This document shows, piece after piece, positions 47,701-60,199 of a stretch of DNA of 64,000 nt. Positions within the stretch are counted from its first letter, which is position 1. Each line of letters starts with the position of its first letter. This stretch comes from Gnetum montanum (lineage: Eukaryota > Streptophyta > Gnetopsida > Gnetales > Gnetaceae), in NCBI GenBank assembly GCA_015680685.1, contig MNCI01023765.1:403264-467263 (forward strand). Direction: 5' to 3'. The translations under genes and the position numbers were made by a program. The notes under the pieces were generated by a model. The model saw nothing but the letters and a program-made list of their open reading frames with translations. It was not told the origin of the DNA and ran no database searches.

Positions 47701-47899
47701 GTTCTGAAGGAGGAAGGAGAAGCAAGGTCAACAACTTAGTATCTCAACCAATTATTTAGGGAGCTAGCTATAATTTAATAGCTCTTATGGCATTTCTTTA
47801 CTATAGCTAGGCTAGAATTTCATCTTGTATGGATGGAGTGGATAGAAACTAAGTTGAGGATGGAGGTACAAGTACAGAAGGATAAGGAGGATAATACAA

Positions 47900-49960
47900 A
47901 AATGGGGACTCCCCTCTTGGAGATTATGCTCTATAATACTCAAGAGGATAGTAGTGGTGTTGAAAAGAAATGTGACTAGAAGAGTCACATGGAGAAATGG
48001 GATGTTGAATATAGTACCCATAAGGATCTACATTATAATAAGGGTGTTTTTGCCTTTGTAGTGGCATCCCTCATAATTGTAGGTGTTGCCACTATTGGTA
48101 TTACTTGTGAGGTTGAGGTGGAGCTTCACTCAGATAGTAGGCTGCCTATAGTTGCCTTAAGGATAAGAAAACCTCCTAGGTACTTGCCTTTTTGCCAATC
48201 TAGAATTCAGAGCATACACCCCAGATTCCTGCAAGTCCCTTAGGATGCTCATATTGGCAAATGTCACACCCCTCATCATCATTTTTTTTTTGGAATATGC
48301 AACCTCGTCCACTACAACAACTTTGCCCTTATCCTTCTAATGGGCACGTTTAACTTCCTTCATTCTCCTTTGATCATGATCACTACCTTGCTCTTTACTT
48401 CCCTTAATAATTCTGAGGGTAGTTTGGAACTTTTCATCCAAAGAGTCCCACATTTTTTCTACTTTGGCCAATATTCTAGAAATAGGTTTTTGCATAGACA
48501 ATGTCTTGCATTGCATCACTTCATCAAGTGGTTCCTTGTTCTCATTATCACAAAACCAAACCTTTATTTTGCAAATGGAAGGATTATAGTTGTACTCTTC
48601 TACATTTTTCTTTTTTCTTAGGTCACCTTCTTCTTTGGCCACTTACTTAATCAACCTTTGGATTTGATGGACTCTTAGCTCTGAAAGCCTTCCTTGGGCA
48701 TAGACCCCAAGAGTTCTCCTCGTTTCTATTTGGATTCCATTTATGATCTGGTGCAACTAATCTCTTTGAGAAAAGCCATGGCTTGGGCATCAATGCAATA
48801 ATGAGTAATATCTTCCCCTACTTGCATCAAAGGATTCATGTGTGCCTTGCTTCTAACCTTGGATCTACTTTCTCAGGCTGGATACTCAGGAGTACATCTA
48901 AGACTTATCATTGAAGAGTTCACACATCGTACTCCATCGTCATATTGATTTTGGTTCTAAGAACCAGTACCAAATTTCAGCCTGCTTGATAAGTGTCCTA
49001 GAAAAAAACTTTAGTTTTTTTCATTCATTTTACATGTTCTATAGGGCACATGCATTGTGAAAGGCTTGGAGATGGTTCTATGGATTAACTATTTGATCTA
49101 GCTATCCTTGACATGCCTTGTTTGAATTCTTACAGCCTCTACAATGTTTAGCATGTTTATGGTTGCAAGTAGAGGCTCATCATAATCATGGCCCCTATGA
49201 TGATCATGATGTCTATGATGTTCTCTACTATCCCATCTTTCTCTATGGTCAGTCTCCCTTAATTGTCCACATCCTTTGTCTATGCTACTTTAGCAAGATC
49301 TACGATCATCCCTATCCCACCAATCACCTCTATCACAGTCTCACCCTTTGTGGCTTCATTCAAAGCTAGTGAAGGAAGATGATGAGGATGATAAAGGTGA
49401 ATAGGAAGGCAATCCAACACCAAAATAGTACCTACTACTCCCTCTTCTTTGGTCCCAACCACAATCACCATGTTTGTCATTATTGTGGTGCCTATCATTT
49501 TTCCTACCTTAACTCCCTCCTTTGGAGCCCCCTTGGTCATGGAACCTATTCTTCCCCAAACTAGGGTTGTTTATAGTTGATTGTAAATTTTGGTTAAGGG
49601 TCCCTTCATTGAAGAGAAGGGGAGGAGAGTATGTGTTTTGAGAACCCCTTGAGAAGGGATCCTCTCCATCCTTTTGGCCCAATAGGAACAAGGGCTTTGT
49701 GAACCATTTGTCCTTTAATGCCTTGTAGTGAGCTTTCATATTTTTGATCTTTCTTTTGTTGAGCCTACATGGGATGATAATCCTAGTAGGAATGTTCTTG
49801 CACCTTGTACTTAGCATTAAGTCTTGCGATGCCCATTTTCATGAGTGAGTGAAGCAGCATCGTAGGAACTAAGCAATCAAGCAGCAACACAATGTTGCCC
49901 TTCATGTCCCTCCACCATAGTTGTTCATCCTAATGTAGGATGAATGTGAAGTCTAGAATG
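47900..49960 (-). pseudogene. gag: Athila-like copy A gag
   Basis: The region 48,642-48,337 (a coil-like segment with EEYNYNPSICKIKVW, LAKVEKMWDSLDE) aligns with 59,018-58,581 of copy B. After it comes GCDICQYEHPKG near 48,270, the start of a C-x2-C-x4-H knuckle whose last Cys is missing. Upstream pieces at 49,817-49,280 are basic and Gly-rich or degenerate. Stops and shifts throughout. Confidence 0.7.
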
Positions 49961-50203
49961 TACTCATTTGAATGCATATAAGCCACTCTACATTATTGGA
50001 GCACAGGTGGTTTTGGACCTTCTTACCTTTTCTAATTGGAATCGCCTGTGAATCATGGTAAAGAATCTTCCCTACAAGAAGAAGTCATATCAGTTCTTAT
50101 GAATATAGCATTAGTTTGCTTAATTATTTCAACTTTAAGATTCATTATGATGTCATTAAATAATTTCACTAAGTTCCTAAGTAGTGCACGTAGCTAACTA
50201 AAG

Positions 50204-50221
50204 TCCCCAACAACAACACCA
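50204..50221 (-). other. Decayed tRNA-Asp-type primer binding site
   Basis: The - strand reads TGGTGTTGTTGTTGGGGA directly after an LTR end in CTCATCA. The Athila-type site is TGGCGCCGTTGCCGGGGA. All five C positions have become T, and no G has changed. The place right after the LTR end supports the identity. Confidence 0.75.
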
Positions 50222-50222
50222 A

Positions 50223-51435
50223 TGATGAGCAGCAAGTAATCCCTACACCCAACCATACAAATCACTAGTGTTCACTAAGCAATCTAGTCGAATTCCATAG
50301 ACTTTAGCTCTTTAAGTACACATGATCTAGGTAGAAAATCTCAAGGACATGATCGTTGTCTTCCCAGTTCCACTTGTGAGGTTCAAGGGTATGGTATAGT
50401 GTAACTAAGGCATATGATTTGTATAACTTTTACATTTTTATCTATTTTGCCTAAGTGTGAAAATAAAGTAATTAAATGCTTAATTAATCTAAAACTATCT
50501 AACACCTTAACTAATCCTAGCATAAGCATCCATTTCCATTTACCATACACATCCTAAACAAGTTGCAACACTACTGGGTTACCAAGCATGAGTGCTATTG
50601 GGATTATCAAGCATTAACATATGCTCGAGATGGTCATACTTATGGGCATAAATTATTCATAATTAATTAATTAATTAAATGCATGAAAGTAAATTAAATA
50701 ATGATAAAGTGCATTAAATTCATTATTAAGATAATTCCAAGTGCTGCAAGGTTTATTAAGAAAGCTTGTCTTTATTACCATTCACACTGAAGTGTCTAGG
50801 TACATCAATACTCAAATAAAGATCTATACACTTCTCAACTCCTACTATGAGCACTTAGAAAACATTCCAACTCAGAAATGAAAAAACTAGAATAGATTTT
50901 CTATGCTACTTAATAAAAAATGCCTTAAATGTGGCAAGTACATGCATTTATATAGGCAAGATTGGACACTCCGTCAACACATATGCTTTGATGCATCACA
51001 TCATGCATCGATGGATACGTGTCGATGCAACAACATCGATGTAGTCAAACCCACAATGACTCATCAAACATTAAAGTAAATTACATGAATAATCAAGTGC
51101 ATTAAAGTAAACATTAAGCTAATTCCAAATGCTACACGATTTATCAAGAAGCTTGTCTTTATTGTCATTACACCAAAGTGTCCAGGTACATCAATGTTTA
51201 AATAAGGATCCATACACTTCTTGACTCCTACTATGGGCACTTAGAAAATATTCTAATAGTTGGGAAAGAAAACTACAACTTTGTTAAGCTACTAAATGGA
51301 TAATTTCATAAATTCAGTGGATGCATGCATTTATATAGGTATATGTAGACAACTCGTCGATGCATATGCATCAATGCATCTTCCTATGTGTTGACATGAC
51401 CTCATCGATGCACCCCAACCGATGATTCATTAGTT
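50223..51435 (-). repeat. 5' LTR of Athila-like copy A with duplicated promoter region
   Basis: It ends at CTCATCA (50,223) beside the primer site. Inside, 50,660-50,980 and 51,070-51,345 are two copies of the same segment (shared AAGCTTGTCTTTATT, AGGTACATCAAT, CTCCTACTATG), each with a TATATAAAT box on the - strand (about 50,946-50,953 and 51,330-51,337). Upstream of each box lie clusters of ATCGATG and GATGCAT words. The outer end runs into LINE sequence. Confidence 0.7.
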
Positions 51436-51439
51436 GTTA

Positions 51440-52440
51440 GTGAAATTACATTCTATATAATTTGTCTTAGTTCAATTGATTTTTAAGCTTTTTATTTCTA
51501 GAGCATGTCTCTACTTTTCTATTTTAGAAGAAATATTTTCCAGAGCTATATCTACCAACATACTATCATTTATATATTACATATACCAAATGATTTCATC
51601 TTGTATTTCATTTTGCTAATTCATCAATAATAATGACAAATAACTATGAGCTAAATTCTAACCCTTGATGTAAAGCAACTGTGATTAGAAAATCATATGT
51701 GATTCCATGAGCTATTCTAAGTATAGTCTCTTGATTTATAAGTTGTAACTCATGAGTTTAATTCCAATGGACAATGCTAAGTTATAAACAAATTTTTATC
51801 AAAGTACTATTAGGGTAAATGTTACATTTTAGGTTCAACATCCAATTTAAGATATTTATTAAGGATTTTTTTCCTTCACAAGACTCGCCAAATAATATCT
51901 CTAGACACTCTATCATATGCTCTTTCCAAGTCAATGAATAGCATACATAGATTTAGATATGTTTTTTGAATTTCTCTGTTAATTATGATACCAAGAAAAT
52001 GATCTTTATAGTAGATATCCTTGACATAAATCAAAATTAATTTTCTAATTCTATTAATTCAAATCTAAGATGTTGCTTTATGACTCGCCCAAAGCTTCAT
52101 AGTATGGTTCATTAACTTGATCATTATATAGTTTGTACAATGTTTCATATATCATTTATTTTTATAAATAAGAATAACAATTCTATATCTTCAATTCTAG
52201 AGGCATTTCTCCATCATTCAAATTTTTGTTAAATAATTTTGTTAAAATTTTCTAGATCACATTGTCATCCTAGCTTGTCCCAATAAAATAGAATCGACTA
52301 CATGATTTTTTGTTCACCATTCACCTCTATGAAGAGCTAGATATTTGGATATTTATAATTTTTTTAAATCATCTTCAATTTTTTTTCCATGTATTTTTTT
52401 TAGTCTTCATTTTGGTGGCTGCCTTGGAATAGTAATGTAG
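51440..52440 (-). pseudogene. LINE reverse transcriptase fragment 2
   Basis: It is homologous along its length to 52,910-53,850. Shared landmarks on the + strand are TCTAGAGCATGTCTC, GATTTCATCTTGTATTTC, AATAATGACAAATAA and TTTCCAAGTCAATGAA. It encodes RT palm and finger segments with many stops and lacks the C-terminal part, ending where LTR sequence begins. Confidence 0.75.
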
Positions 52441-53850
52441 TAACCTTTTTTTGTAGTTTTTTGATCTTCTTTACATGTTCCCAAACCATCTAAGGTGTCA
52501 TTTTTGTAACTTATCTAAAATAGAAGCCACTCCAAGTATTCATCTAATGTTTGTATTATGCAATTTATCTCTTATGGTAATATGCAATATCTATCCAAGC
52601 ATTCTTATTTCTACCACATTGATTTGTTGATCATGCCTCTTTTGTTTTGGCCAGTATTCAGCACCATATAAGATAGTAGGCTTGATTTTTGTTATATAAA
52701 TTTTTTTTTAGTTCTATTAATATTCTTTTATCACATTGAACACCACTACCTTATCTCTATTTTGATCGTATTGCCTCAATTCTATTTCTTATATCTTTAT
52801 TAATTTCACCATTTGATTGGAGCACTAAGTGTAGGTAGTGAAACTATTTGTAGTGAGAGAATTTTTGGCATTGTATTGTCACTTTTATTTCACCACTATT
52901 TATGTTGTTGTTGAAATTTCATTCCATATATTTTGTCTTACTTCTACTAATTTTTAAGCCTTTTGATTCTAGAGCATGTCTCCACTTATCCAATTTAAAA
53001 GCAATATTTTCTATGATTGTCTCCACCAACAAAATATCATCTACAACTAGTATACACCAAGGGATTTCATCTTGTATTTCTTTTGTTAATTCATCTATAA
53101 TAATGACAAATAAGTATGGGCTAAGCACATACCCTTGATATAAACTTATAGTGATTGGAAAATTAGATGTTATTCTAGAATCTATTTGAATTTTAGTGGT
53201 ATCTCCTTCATACATGTCTTGAATCACTTTAATATAGTTATCATATATGCTTTTTATCTACAATACCCATCAAATAATATCTGTAGGCACTTTTCATATG
53301 TTTTTTCCAAGTCAATGAAGATAATATGTAAATTTTTTCTATGCTTTTTTGAATTTTTCCATCAATTGTTGAATTAAGAAAATAGCTTTCGTAGTATATA
53401 TTCTTGGCCTAAATCTAAATTGATTTTCTAATAGCGTTGATTCAAGTCTAAGACACTACTTAATGGGAGCTATTGAAACATAAAATAAGTGAAACATAAG
53501 TACATCCTAATATATATAGTCCAACTAAAACTTGATATTACTTAGTATTGCCCATGAGAATCAAGTGTCTGAGATACTACTTTATAGATCTCTCCTAAAG
53601 CATCATCTTATGGCTCATTAACTTGATCCCTTTATAGTTTGCATAATTTTTCACATCTTCTTTATTTTCATACATAAGGATGAAAATTTTTTTTCTCCAA
53701 TTGTTGCATTTCTTCATGCTTCAAAATTTTATTAAATAATTATGTTAGCCAAGAAACTCCTATATCTCCTAGCGATTTCCAAGCTTCTATAGTAATGTTA
53801 TTTAGTCTAGCAACTTTTTATTTTTCATCTTTGATCATGCTATATTCACA
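52440..53850 (-). pseudogene. LINE reverse transcriptase fragment 1 with C-terminal domain
   Basis: The clean stretch 53,227-52,919 encodes IQDMYEGDTTKIQI, LYQGYVLSPYLF, IDELTKEIQDEIPWC and VVDDILLVE, the last being the RT catalytic box with both Asp, then KLDKWRHALESKGLKISRSKT. The region 52,700-52,440 encodes the usual C-terminal end (VEIRMLG, ILGVASILDKLQK, LRWFGNM). This is a non-LTR retrotransposon of a plant type; I do not assign the clade. The endonuclease domain is absent. Confidence 0.85.
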
Positions 53851-54245
53851 TCAAAAAAGGAAAATTCATTAATCAAACTATAATTTAATAAAAAATAAAA
53901 AAAGGCTTTAATTCAAAATAGAGTTAGCAACTAGTAAGAGGTCACTTAGTAAGCTTGTTTATTTGTTTATAACAGTTTGCAAATTTGAGTTTCTTAGTCT
54001 AATTATGTTTTATCAAGTATCATGTTAGTTGTATAACCTAAGGGTACATATATTAAATTGGAACTTCAATAATCCTTACCATATGCATTTCCAAGGGCAT
54101 ACAAACAACACACAATACTGTGAGAGTAATATAGTAGAGCTTGAAGCCTAGCTTAAACTTGAAATTTGAAATTTATTGTATACATTATAATAAGGTCACC
54201 ATTAAAAAGTGGCTATTGTCTTGCCATTATGTTTTGCTTAAGTTA
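53850..54245. other. Unassigned AT-rich stretch
   Basis: No reading frame and no repeat. It may be internal sequence just after the LTR end of Athila-like copy B (read on the - strand). At 54,230-54,250 the primer site position reads ATTATTATAACTT, too decayed to identify. Confidence 0.4.
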
Positions 54246-54249
54246 TAAT

Positions 54250-55950
54250 AATTGATGAGTGATAGGTACCACTACATCCAACCATACAAATCACAAGTGT
54301 TCATGCATGATCCAATCAAATTCCGTGGATGGGACTAGCTATGGCATCTAGATTGTTAAGCATTAATTACAAGATGCTATCTTTCCACTTGGACTAGTGG
54401 TAGCTTTGTCACGTATGGTTTAGTCCAAAGTGAGGCATATGATAATTGATGTTGTTAGGCCCTGATTACTCCTAGCAATAAAAAAATTGGGAATTAAATT
54501 TAGTCCTAAGTCTAAGTAATGATAGTAACATAAATCTACTCTAGCCTAGAGCCATGAGCATCCAATCCTAGCTTACCATACACATATTTGGCTTATGTAA
54601 CCATTACTGGGTTACCACACATTATGTTACTAGGCAAACCAAGCAATAACACTACTAGGATTACCAAATGATTACACTTAAATGCTTGAAACCAATCATA
54701 CTCATTCCACTTTACTAATGAATATGAAACTAAAGTACTTGAAAATGTAAATGATGAAACTAAGAAAATAGTAAAAACTATGCTAAGTAAAATAATAAAA
54801 CTAAGTGGGTGCTACAATGATGAAAAGTAATCTCATTCTTTATTTTTGAACATGAACTATACCTAAGTACACTTTACTCGAATAAAGATTCCTTACAACT
54901 TCTCTACACCACACTACAAACATTCACTCTAACACTAAAGCTATGAAAACAAATTACAAGAATCTACTTAAGGATCGAATGAAACTTATTCGGATTGTAT
55001 CCCCAAGTGTTGTATTTATAGGTAGGCATGAATCCCATGATATCAGATATCTGATGATGTAGCTTGTGCTTCTTCCAAGTTTCTCCTCTTCTATCTTGTC
55101 TTCTTTTTCCATATGTCCTCTCTACTAAGTATGACACAGAGACTTCTTTGATTTTAACTATTACGTTGGCCTCTTTATTTCACCAGAATTGATACGTTTC
55201 TCCTAAGTTCCATTCATCGATGTTGGTTAGTGTGGGCCATAATGGAGACACTTGAAGTTACATCTTTATAGCTTTCATGTTTTGAAGGCCCTCCTTCTAG
55301 TATCCTCTTTGGGACCATCTACAATCAATCAAGAGTTTAGGATTATCAAAATGTTTTCATTGATGCTTGATTTTTCATAATCCTTCTCATACTCTTGGTT
55401 AGATCAAGTTCTTATCATCTTATGATTATAGATTTAGAAAAATCTGCAAAAAAAAAAAAGAACCCCTTAGGTGTTATAATATTTAGTTACTTATGGCATT
55501 ATTATCTTTTTCTTACTTATTATGGCCTAAAATAGTTGGCATGGTCTATTAGGAGTATGATCTAAATCTTTCTAGCCTTAGTTTGATTGATTAACGTTAA
55601 GATTATTATTATTTCTTTGTACTTACCCAATATCTTTTGATGTTAAGAATTTTTAGCTCAAATTTTCAAATTTTTGTTTACTTATATCATGTAATGCAAC
55701 CCCCATGAGTAAGTTAAGCACTCTAAGATCAACAAGATTTAAGAATTTTGGAAATCGAAGCTACAAGGGCAAAGTTATGGCCTTTGGAAGCTAGTGTGCA
55801 AGAGTTCTAAAAAAATTGCAAAAACTCTCTTATTGCAAAATGAAGAAGTGAAAATTTTCACTAACTCCTACATGTATATATACTAGTTTTATATGTGCAA
55901 TGTTGTAGATCATACATCATAGATATGCCATCATAGGTGCCTATGACATC
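54250..55950 (-). repeat. LTR of Athila-like copy B
   Basis: The end near 54,250 shares ATTTGTATGGTTGG and CTCATCA with the copy A LTR end at 50,223. A TATAAATA box on the - strand lies at about 55,012-55,019, and 25-40 bases upstream of it is a 14-base palindrome, ATCAGATATCTGAT (55,042-55,055). The outer part at 55,670-55,900 resembles 42,300-42,560. Confidence 0.65.
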
Positions 55951-57700
55951 ATAACATCAACATCAACATCAACATCACCATTAAAAAGATCAAATTTTTC
56001 ATTGATTTCTCTTTGAGAAAATGAGTCAAATGGAATGTCTGGAAGATCTAAATCTTGTCTAGAGGATCATGGGCCTTGATTTATGCATATTTTTCAATAA
56101 TTTAGCATTCAATATTCATGAAGAAGGAATATCGAGCAACAAAATTTTATGGTATGGATAAGAAATGGATAATGAATTTCTAATGTACAAATAGATTATT
56201 AGATGATATGGGAAGTTTATTAAATGTTTTGGAAGGCACAAGATGATGTGGAATTGCTTGGAAAGTATGAAATACCAAAGTTATACAAGTGGATCCTCCC
56301 CAAAGTAGGCTCCAGCCCTTAGTGCCCTTGTATAACCATGCCTAAAAGTGTCCTTAAGCACTCAAGGAGATGAACGTAACGCATACCTGTTTAGCAAAAC
56401 ACACATGTCAATATTACTAGGTTGGGAAAATTACACTATGTTACACAAAACCAAAAATTATAATTATTCATACAATGAGATGAGATGGACTTAGAAAGAA
56501 TTACAGAAATCGGGATGTGAGGTGTCTTACGATAGACATAATGAATTCTTGTGTTTCATTAGTGGTTAAAATAATCATTATCCTTTTTGTATAAGATTTA
56601 AACCAAGTCTAGACGACTATTCAGTGACATCACATTGCTTCACCTTTAAGATTTACAACCATAAGACTATCACAATTTCAAGGAGTATCATTACTTAGCT
56701 TTTTGTCTAAGGGAGGAGTTTATTCATTGCACCTCATTTTATTTTATTTTTTGAAATTCCTAAGAAGCCACCTGCCTTCAGGCATGGGTAACATGTCTTT
56801 TCAATGGAACCCCTAAAAATTTATTTTATGCATGAGTTTTATTTTTATCTGTCAACCTTACCAAAGGACTACCTTCATGCATGGGTTACATATCTTTCTA
56901 GTGACATGGTAAGGCAACAATTATTGTTCTCTTACTTCCATTTTTTGTTAGATCTACGAGGATATAATTACAACCTTAGCAATATAATAGAACATATAGT
57001 AGTGGTCTAAGAGATTCCAAAAGTCCCCTTGATGTCACACCCTTCACATTCCCACTTTTTTCTTTACTTTTCTATCCAAGCATAATGATCACAAGTTTAT
57101 TCTTAATTTGATAATGGAAAGAATATCATTATGGCTATAGTAAGAACCTCTTATTAATGGAATGGGTGGATGAATGTCGTGGTCTCACTATAAAAATAAT
57201 CAATCCCTTATGACTTGATAACATAGAGAAATCTTCACCTTATTGGACTACATCTTGCCTTATTCTTGGTGTGTTTATTAACAACCAAAAATATGTACAA
57301 AAAAATGAAAACAGCATATGAACACAATGAAAAAGATAGTAAGAATGGAAAAATATGAAAAGAATGAAAAATCAATAAAGAATTAGAAAATGTAAAAGAA
57401 AATTGAAAATTATAAAAGAATGGGAAAAATGTATTAAGAAATGTGAAAAGGTATATCAAGAAATTAGAAATTAAAAAGAATTTTAAGACAAAAAATTGAA
57501 AAACACTTATTAATTCTTGAATCAAGATAAGGCATCTCCCCCATGACTGAACTCATGGGTAAGTGTTCAAAAAATGCATCCTAGTTCCCCTAGATCATAC
57601 ACTTGAGGTTTCGTTCTTACCATCCTTAGTGATTTAGTTTTTCTATTATCATCCCATATAATTATGATGGTAATTGAATTTTTATCATCTAAGTTCTTAG
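55950..57700 (-). other. 3' region of Athila-like copy B
   Basis: Non-coding and AT-rich. It resembles 42,620-44,000, including a GCATGGGTAACATG phrase at 56,782 and again, varied, at 56,880. The A-rich stretch 57,290-57,500 consists of short AGAAWTGAAAAA-like words. Pol is absent between here and the gag at 58,565. Confidence 0.5.
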
Positions 57701-57776
57701 TTCCTCTTTTTTTTGGTGTATGATTGTGGTTTAGTATTTTCATTTGTAAGTTCTTAGTTGGGATCATTTTCTTAGA

Positions 57777-58218
57777 ATGGGAATTAATAAGTGGTTCAGA
57801 TCATTCCATGCACATTTTGGACAACTAAAAGTTCTTAGTTGTTGGCTATTTGGTATTGTTTGGTTTAGTGAACCCTACTCTCTCTTGTGCACACACTTGT
57901 TTTTCACATTTGTTATGGATTGGTGTAATGACTATGTTGTCTTTCTAGAAGGTAAGCCCACAACTGCACTCTTCTTTTTCAGTAGTAATGCATGGAATTG
58001 CCTATCTCTCCACAGTGATAGGTTCTTCTATTATATTTTTCACTAGAGTGGTAATGGGTGTTGGCCCTTACATAGGATTGGGAGACATTATTTTGGTAAG
58101 GAAGGGTGTTGCACCCAGCTGGCCTTGTGCTTGTTTTGATGAGCTAATAGGTCTACTAGTTGTGTGCTTATGTGTGGAAACTATCCTAAAGAAAGGATGT
58201 TTTCAAGACTGTGGCTGA
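57777..58218 (+). other. Two overlapping unexplained open frames
   Basis: 57,777-58,046 and 57,988-58,218 are open in two + strand frames within a region otherwise full of stops. The predicted peptides are hydrophobic and rich in Phe, Trp and Cys. I see no match to retroelement domains. They sit where pol has been deleted from Athila-like copy B, so they may be filler sequence or chance. No initiation signal or conserved motif supports a gene. Confidence 0.2.
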
Positions 58219-58564
58219 GATCAACTAACATTATCATTTACATGTATGTTTGTAGCACAAGTGACATTCTTCCATTGATGTTGTGGTGCCAATCATTCCA
58301 ATGTTATTGTTGGTAACATATGGTAGAGGGAAGTATGAGAATATGAAGGATGTCATGGAGGATAAGAGTTTTTAGATGGTGATCCCATAGGAGATGTTGC
58401 AAGTTGATGATATTTGAGAGAGTGATAGTAGTAATTCGAGGTAAAGGAAGTAGAACCATTTGAAGAAACAAGTTATTGAACATAGTAGTTAGACGGGTCT
58501 AGCTAGCAATAAGGTTATTGCTAGTTTGTTGATAGCATTCCCCACGACTGTGGGTTTTTCCACT

Positions 58565-60150
58565 TTAAGTGATAGTAGTTTTAAGGTTGATAAGAAGTCC
58601 CACTATAATAGTATGGTTGGTTGTAGAATTTTTTATAATTACCTTGTGAGTAAGGTAATTTCCTAGGCATTTTCTTTTGTACAAACTTAAGATTCAAAGC
58701 AAAAGCCCCAAACTCTTGTAGATGCAACATAATTGGCCAATAGCCCTTTGGATGGTCATATTGGTAGATGTCACATCCATCATCCTCTTTCATGGTTAAG
58801 TGTATAGCCTTTTTTACTACAACTATTTTCTCTTTTTGTTGATAAGTATTTCTACCTGTTTCTTTGTTTTGATCACTTGATCCTTTTTGCATTACCCTCT
58901 TCTCTATGATTTTCATGTAGCTCATAACTTTGTCATTTATCAACTCCCATATTTTATCTATCCTTTCTTCAAGTTCAGCAATATACTTTTGTATTAGCAA
59001 GGTTTGTTGTGAAATCACCTAATCAAGAGTTGCCTCTTTTTCCTCATCATCAATATGGACCTCCTTCTTTTGAAGAGTTTGATCGTAGTCATATTCCTCT
59101 ACATTCTCTCGTTTACATAGCTCTCCTTTTTCTTTTGCCACCTACTCAACTAGCCTTTGTATCTAATGGGCTTTTAGTTTAGATAATTGACCTTGGGCAT
59201 AAATCTCTCTCATTTGGTTATGAAGCCCATATATGATGTGGAAAAGCTACTCTTTTTAAGAGAAATCATGGCCTAGACATCTATGTAGTAGCAAATAGTA
59301 TTTATCCAAGGCCACATCCAAGGATTCATGTTTTTCTTACCTTCATCCCTAGATTTTTTATCTCAAGTTGGACACTCTTACATAGATTTGGTATTTCTTG
59401 TTGAAGAGTTCCAACATTGTGAACCATCAATGGATTGAATTTGATTCCAATAATCTATTTCAACTTTCAACTTCATCAACTAGTGTCCTAGGAAAGAACT
59501 TAAGCTTTTGCCACTCACTTTCAATGTTATGCAAGGCACAAGCATCATGGAAGGCTTGTAAGTGATTTTGTGGATCAAAGTTATAGCCTCCCAAAAATTT
59601 AGGGATGTTATTCATATCAAACATTTTGATGCAACTTTCCCTTTAATGCTTGTGGGATATTCTAACTACCTTCATTATCTGCATCATGCTCCTAATAGCC
59701 AACAAGGGTCCACCATCATCAAACATGTTATGGTGATCATTTCTATTTCTAGAGATCTACTTATGATAATTTTGTTCATGCTCACACTAATGATCTTGTC
59801 TATTTCTACTTCTATCTTCATCTTGATCCCTATTTCTATACCTACATTCATCTTCATCAAAACTAGACATGGAAGAGGAAGAGAAAGATGGGGAACTGGG
59901 AGAATCACCATGGCTACTATATCTTCCCCTATGGTCCCTTGATTTATCTCTTCCAAGTTTGGAGGAGGACTTAGGCCTTGAGGTCCTCCTCATTCTAGGA
60001 CTTACTCCATCTTCTCTAGGATTATCTACATTTGTTGAATGTAGTCTTTGAATGTAGCAAGGGTCTAAACGAGCATATGAAATCCCTACTTGAGGTTGTT
60101 CACTACAATTCTCTTCATTATGGATCCTATCATTTCTCCTGAGTGTTTTC
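58565..60150 (-). pseudogene. gag: Athila-like copy B gag, nearly full length
   Basis: The N-terminal third (about 60,150-59,790) is basic and Ser/Arg-rich (SPRMRRTSRP, SSSSMSSFDEDE). The capsid-like part at 59,560-59,200 matches the + strand fragment at 19,845-21,002. The clean stretch 59,018-58,581 has a coil (IAELEERIDKIWEL), then GCDIYQYDHPKGYW, a zinc knuckle with two of its Cys replaced, and a Tyr-rich tail (YYYSGTSYQP). The N-terminal boundary is set by the LTR of Tat copy 4, and the first Met is uncertain. Confidence 0.75.
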
Positions 60151-60199
60151 ATCATATGATGCATTCTTGGTTGAAACACCACCAATTTTAGGCTTTTTC

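Larger units (their letters stand above)
42050..51435 (-). mobile_element. Athila-like Ty3/gypsy element, copy A
   Basis: On the - strand the order is LTR (51,435-50,223), primer site, gag, protease, RT, RNase H, integrase, untranslated region and a probable partial 3' LTR. A protease with DLG instead of DSG and a tRNA-Asp-type primer site match the Athila lineage. All frames are broken. Part of the LTR start may be displaced by the LINE copies next door. Confidence 0.75.

Noticed and set aside
57230-57525. - strand open frame rich in Phe, Ser and Tyr
   Set aside because: It is the reverse of an A-rich, AGAAAATG-like low-complexity stretch in the Athila 3' region.
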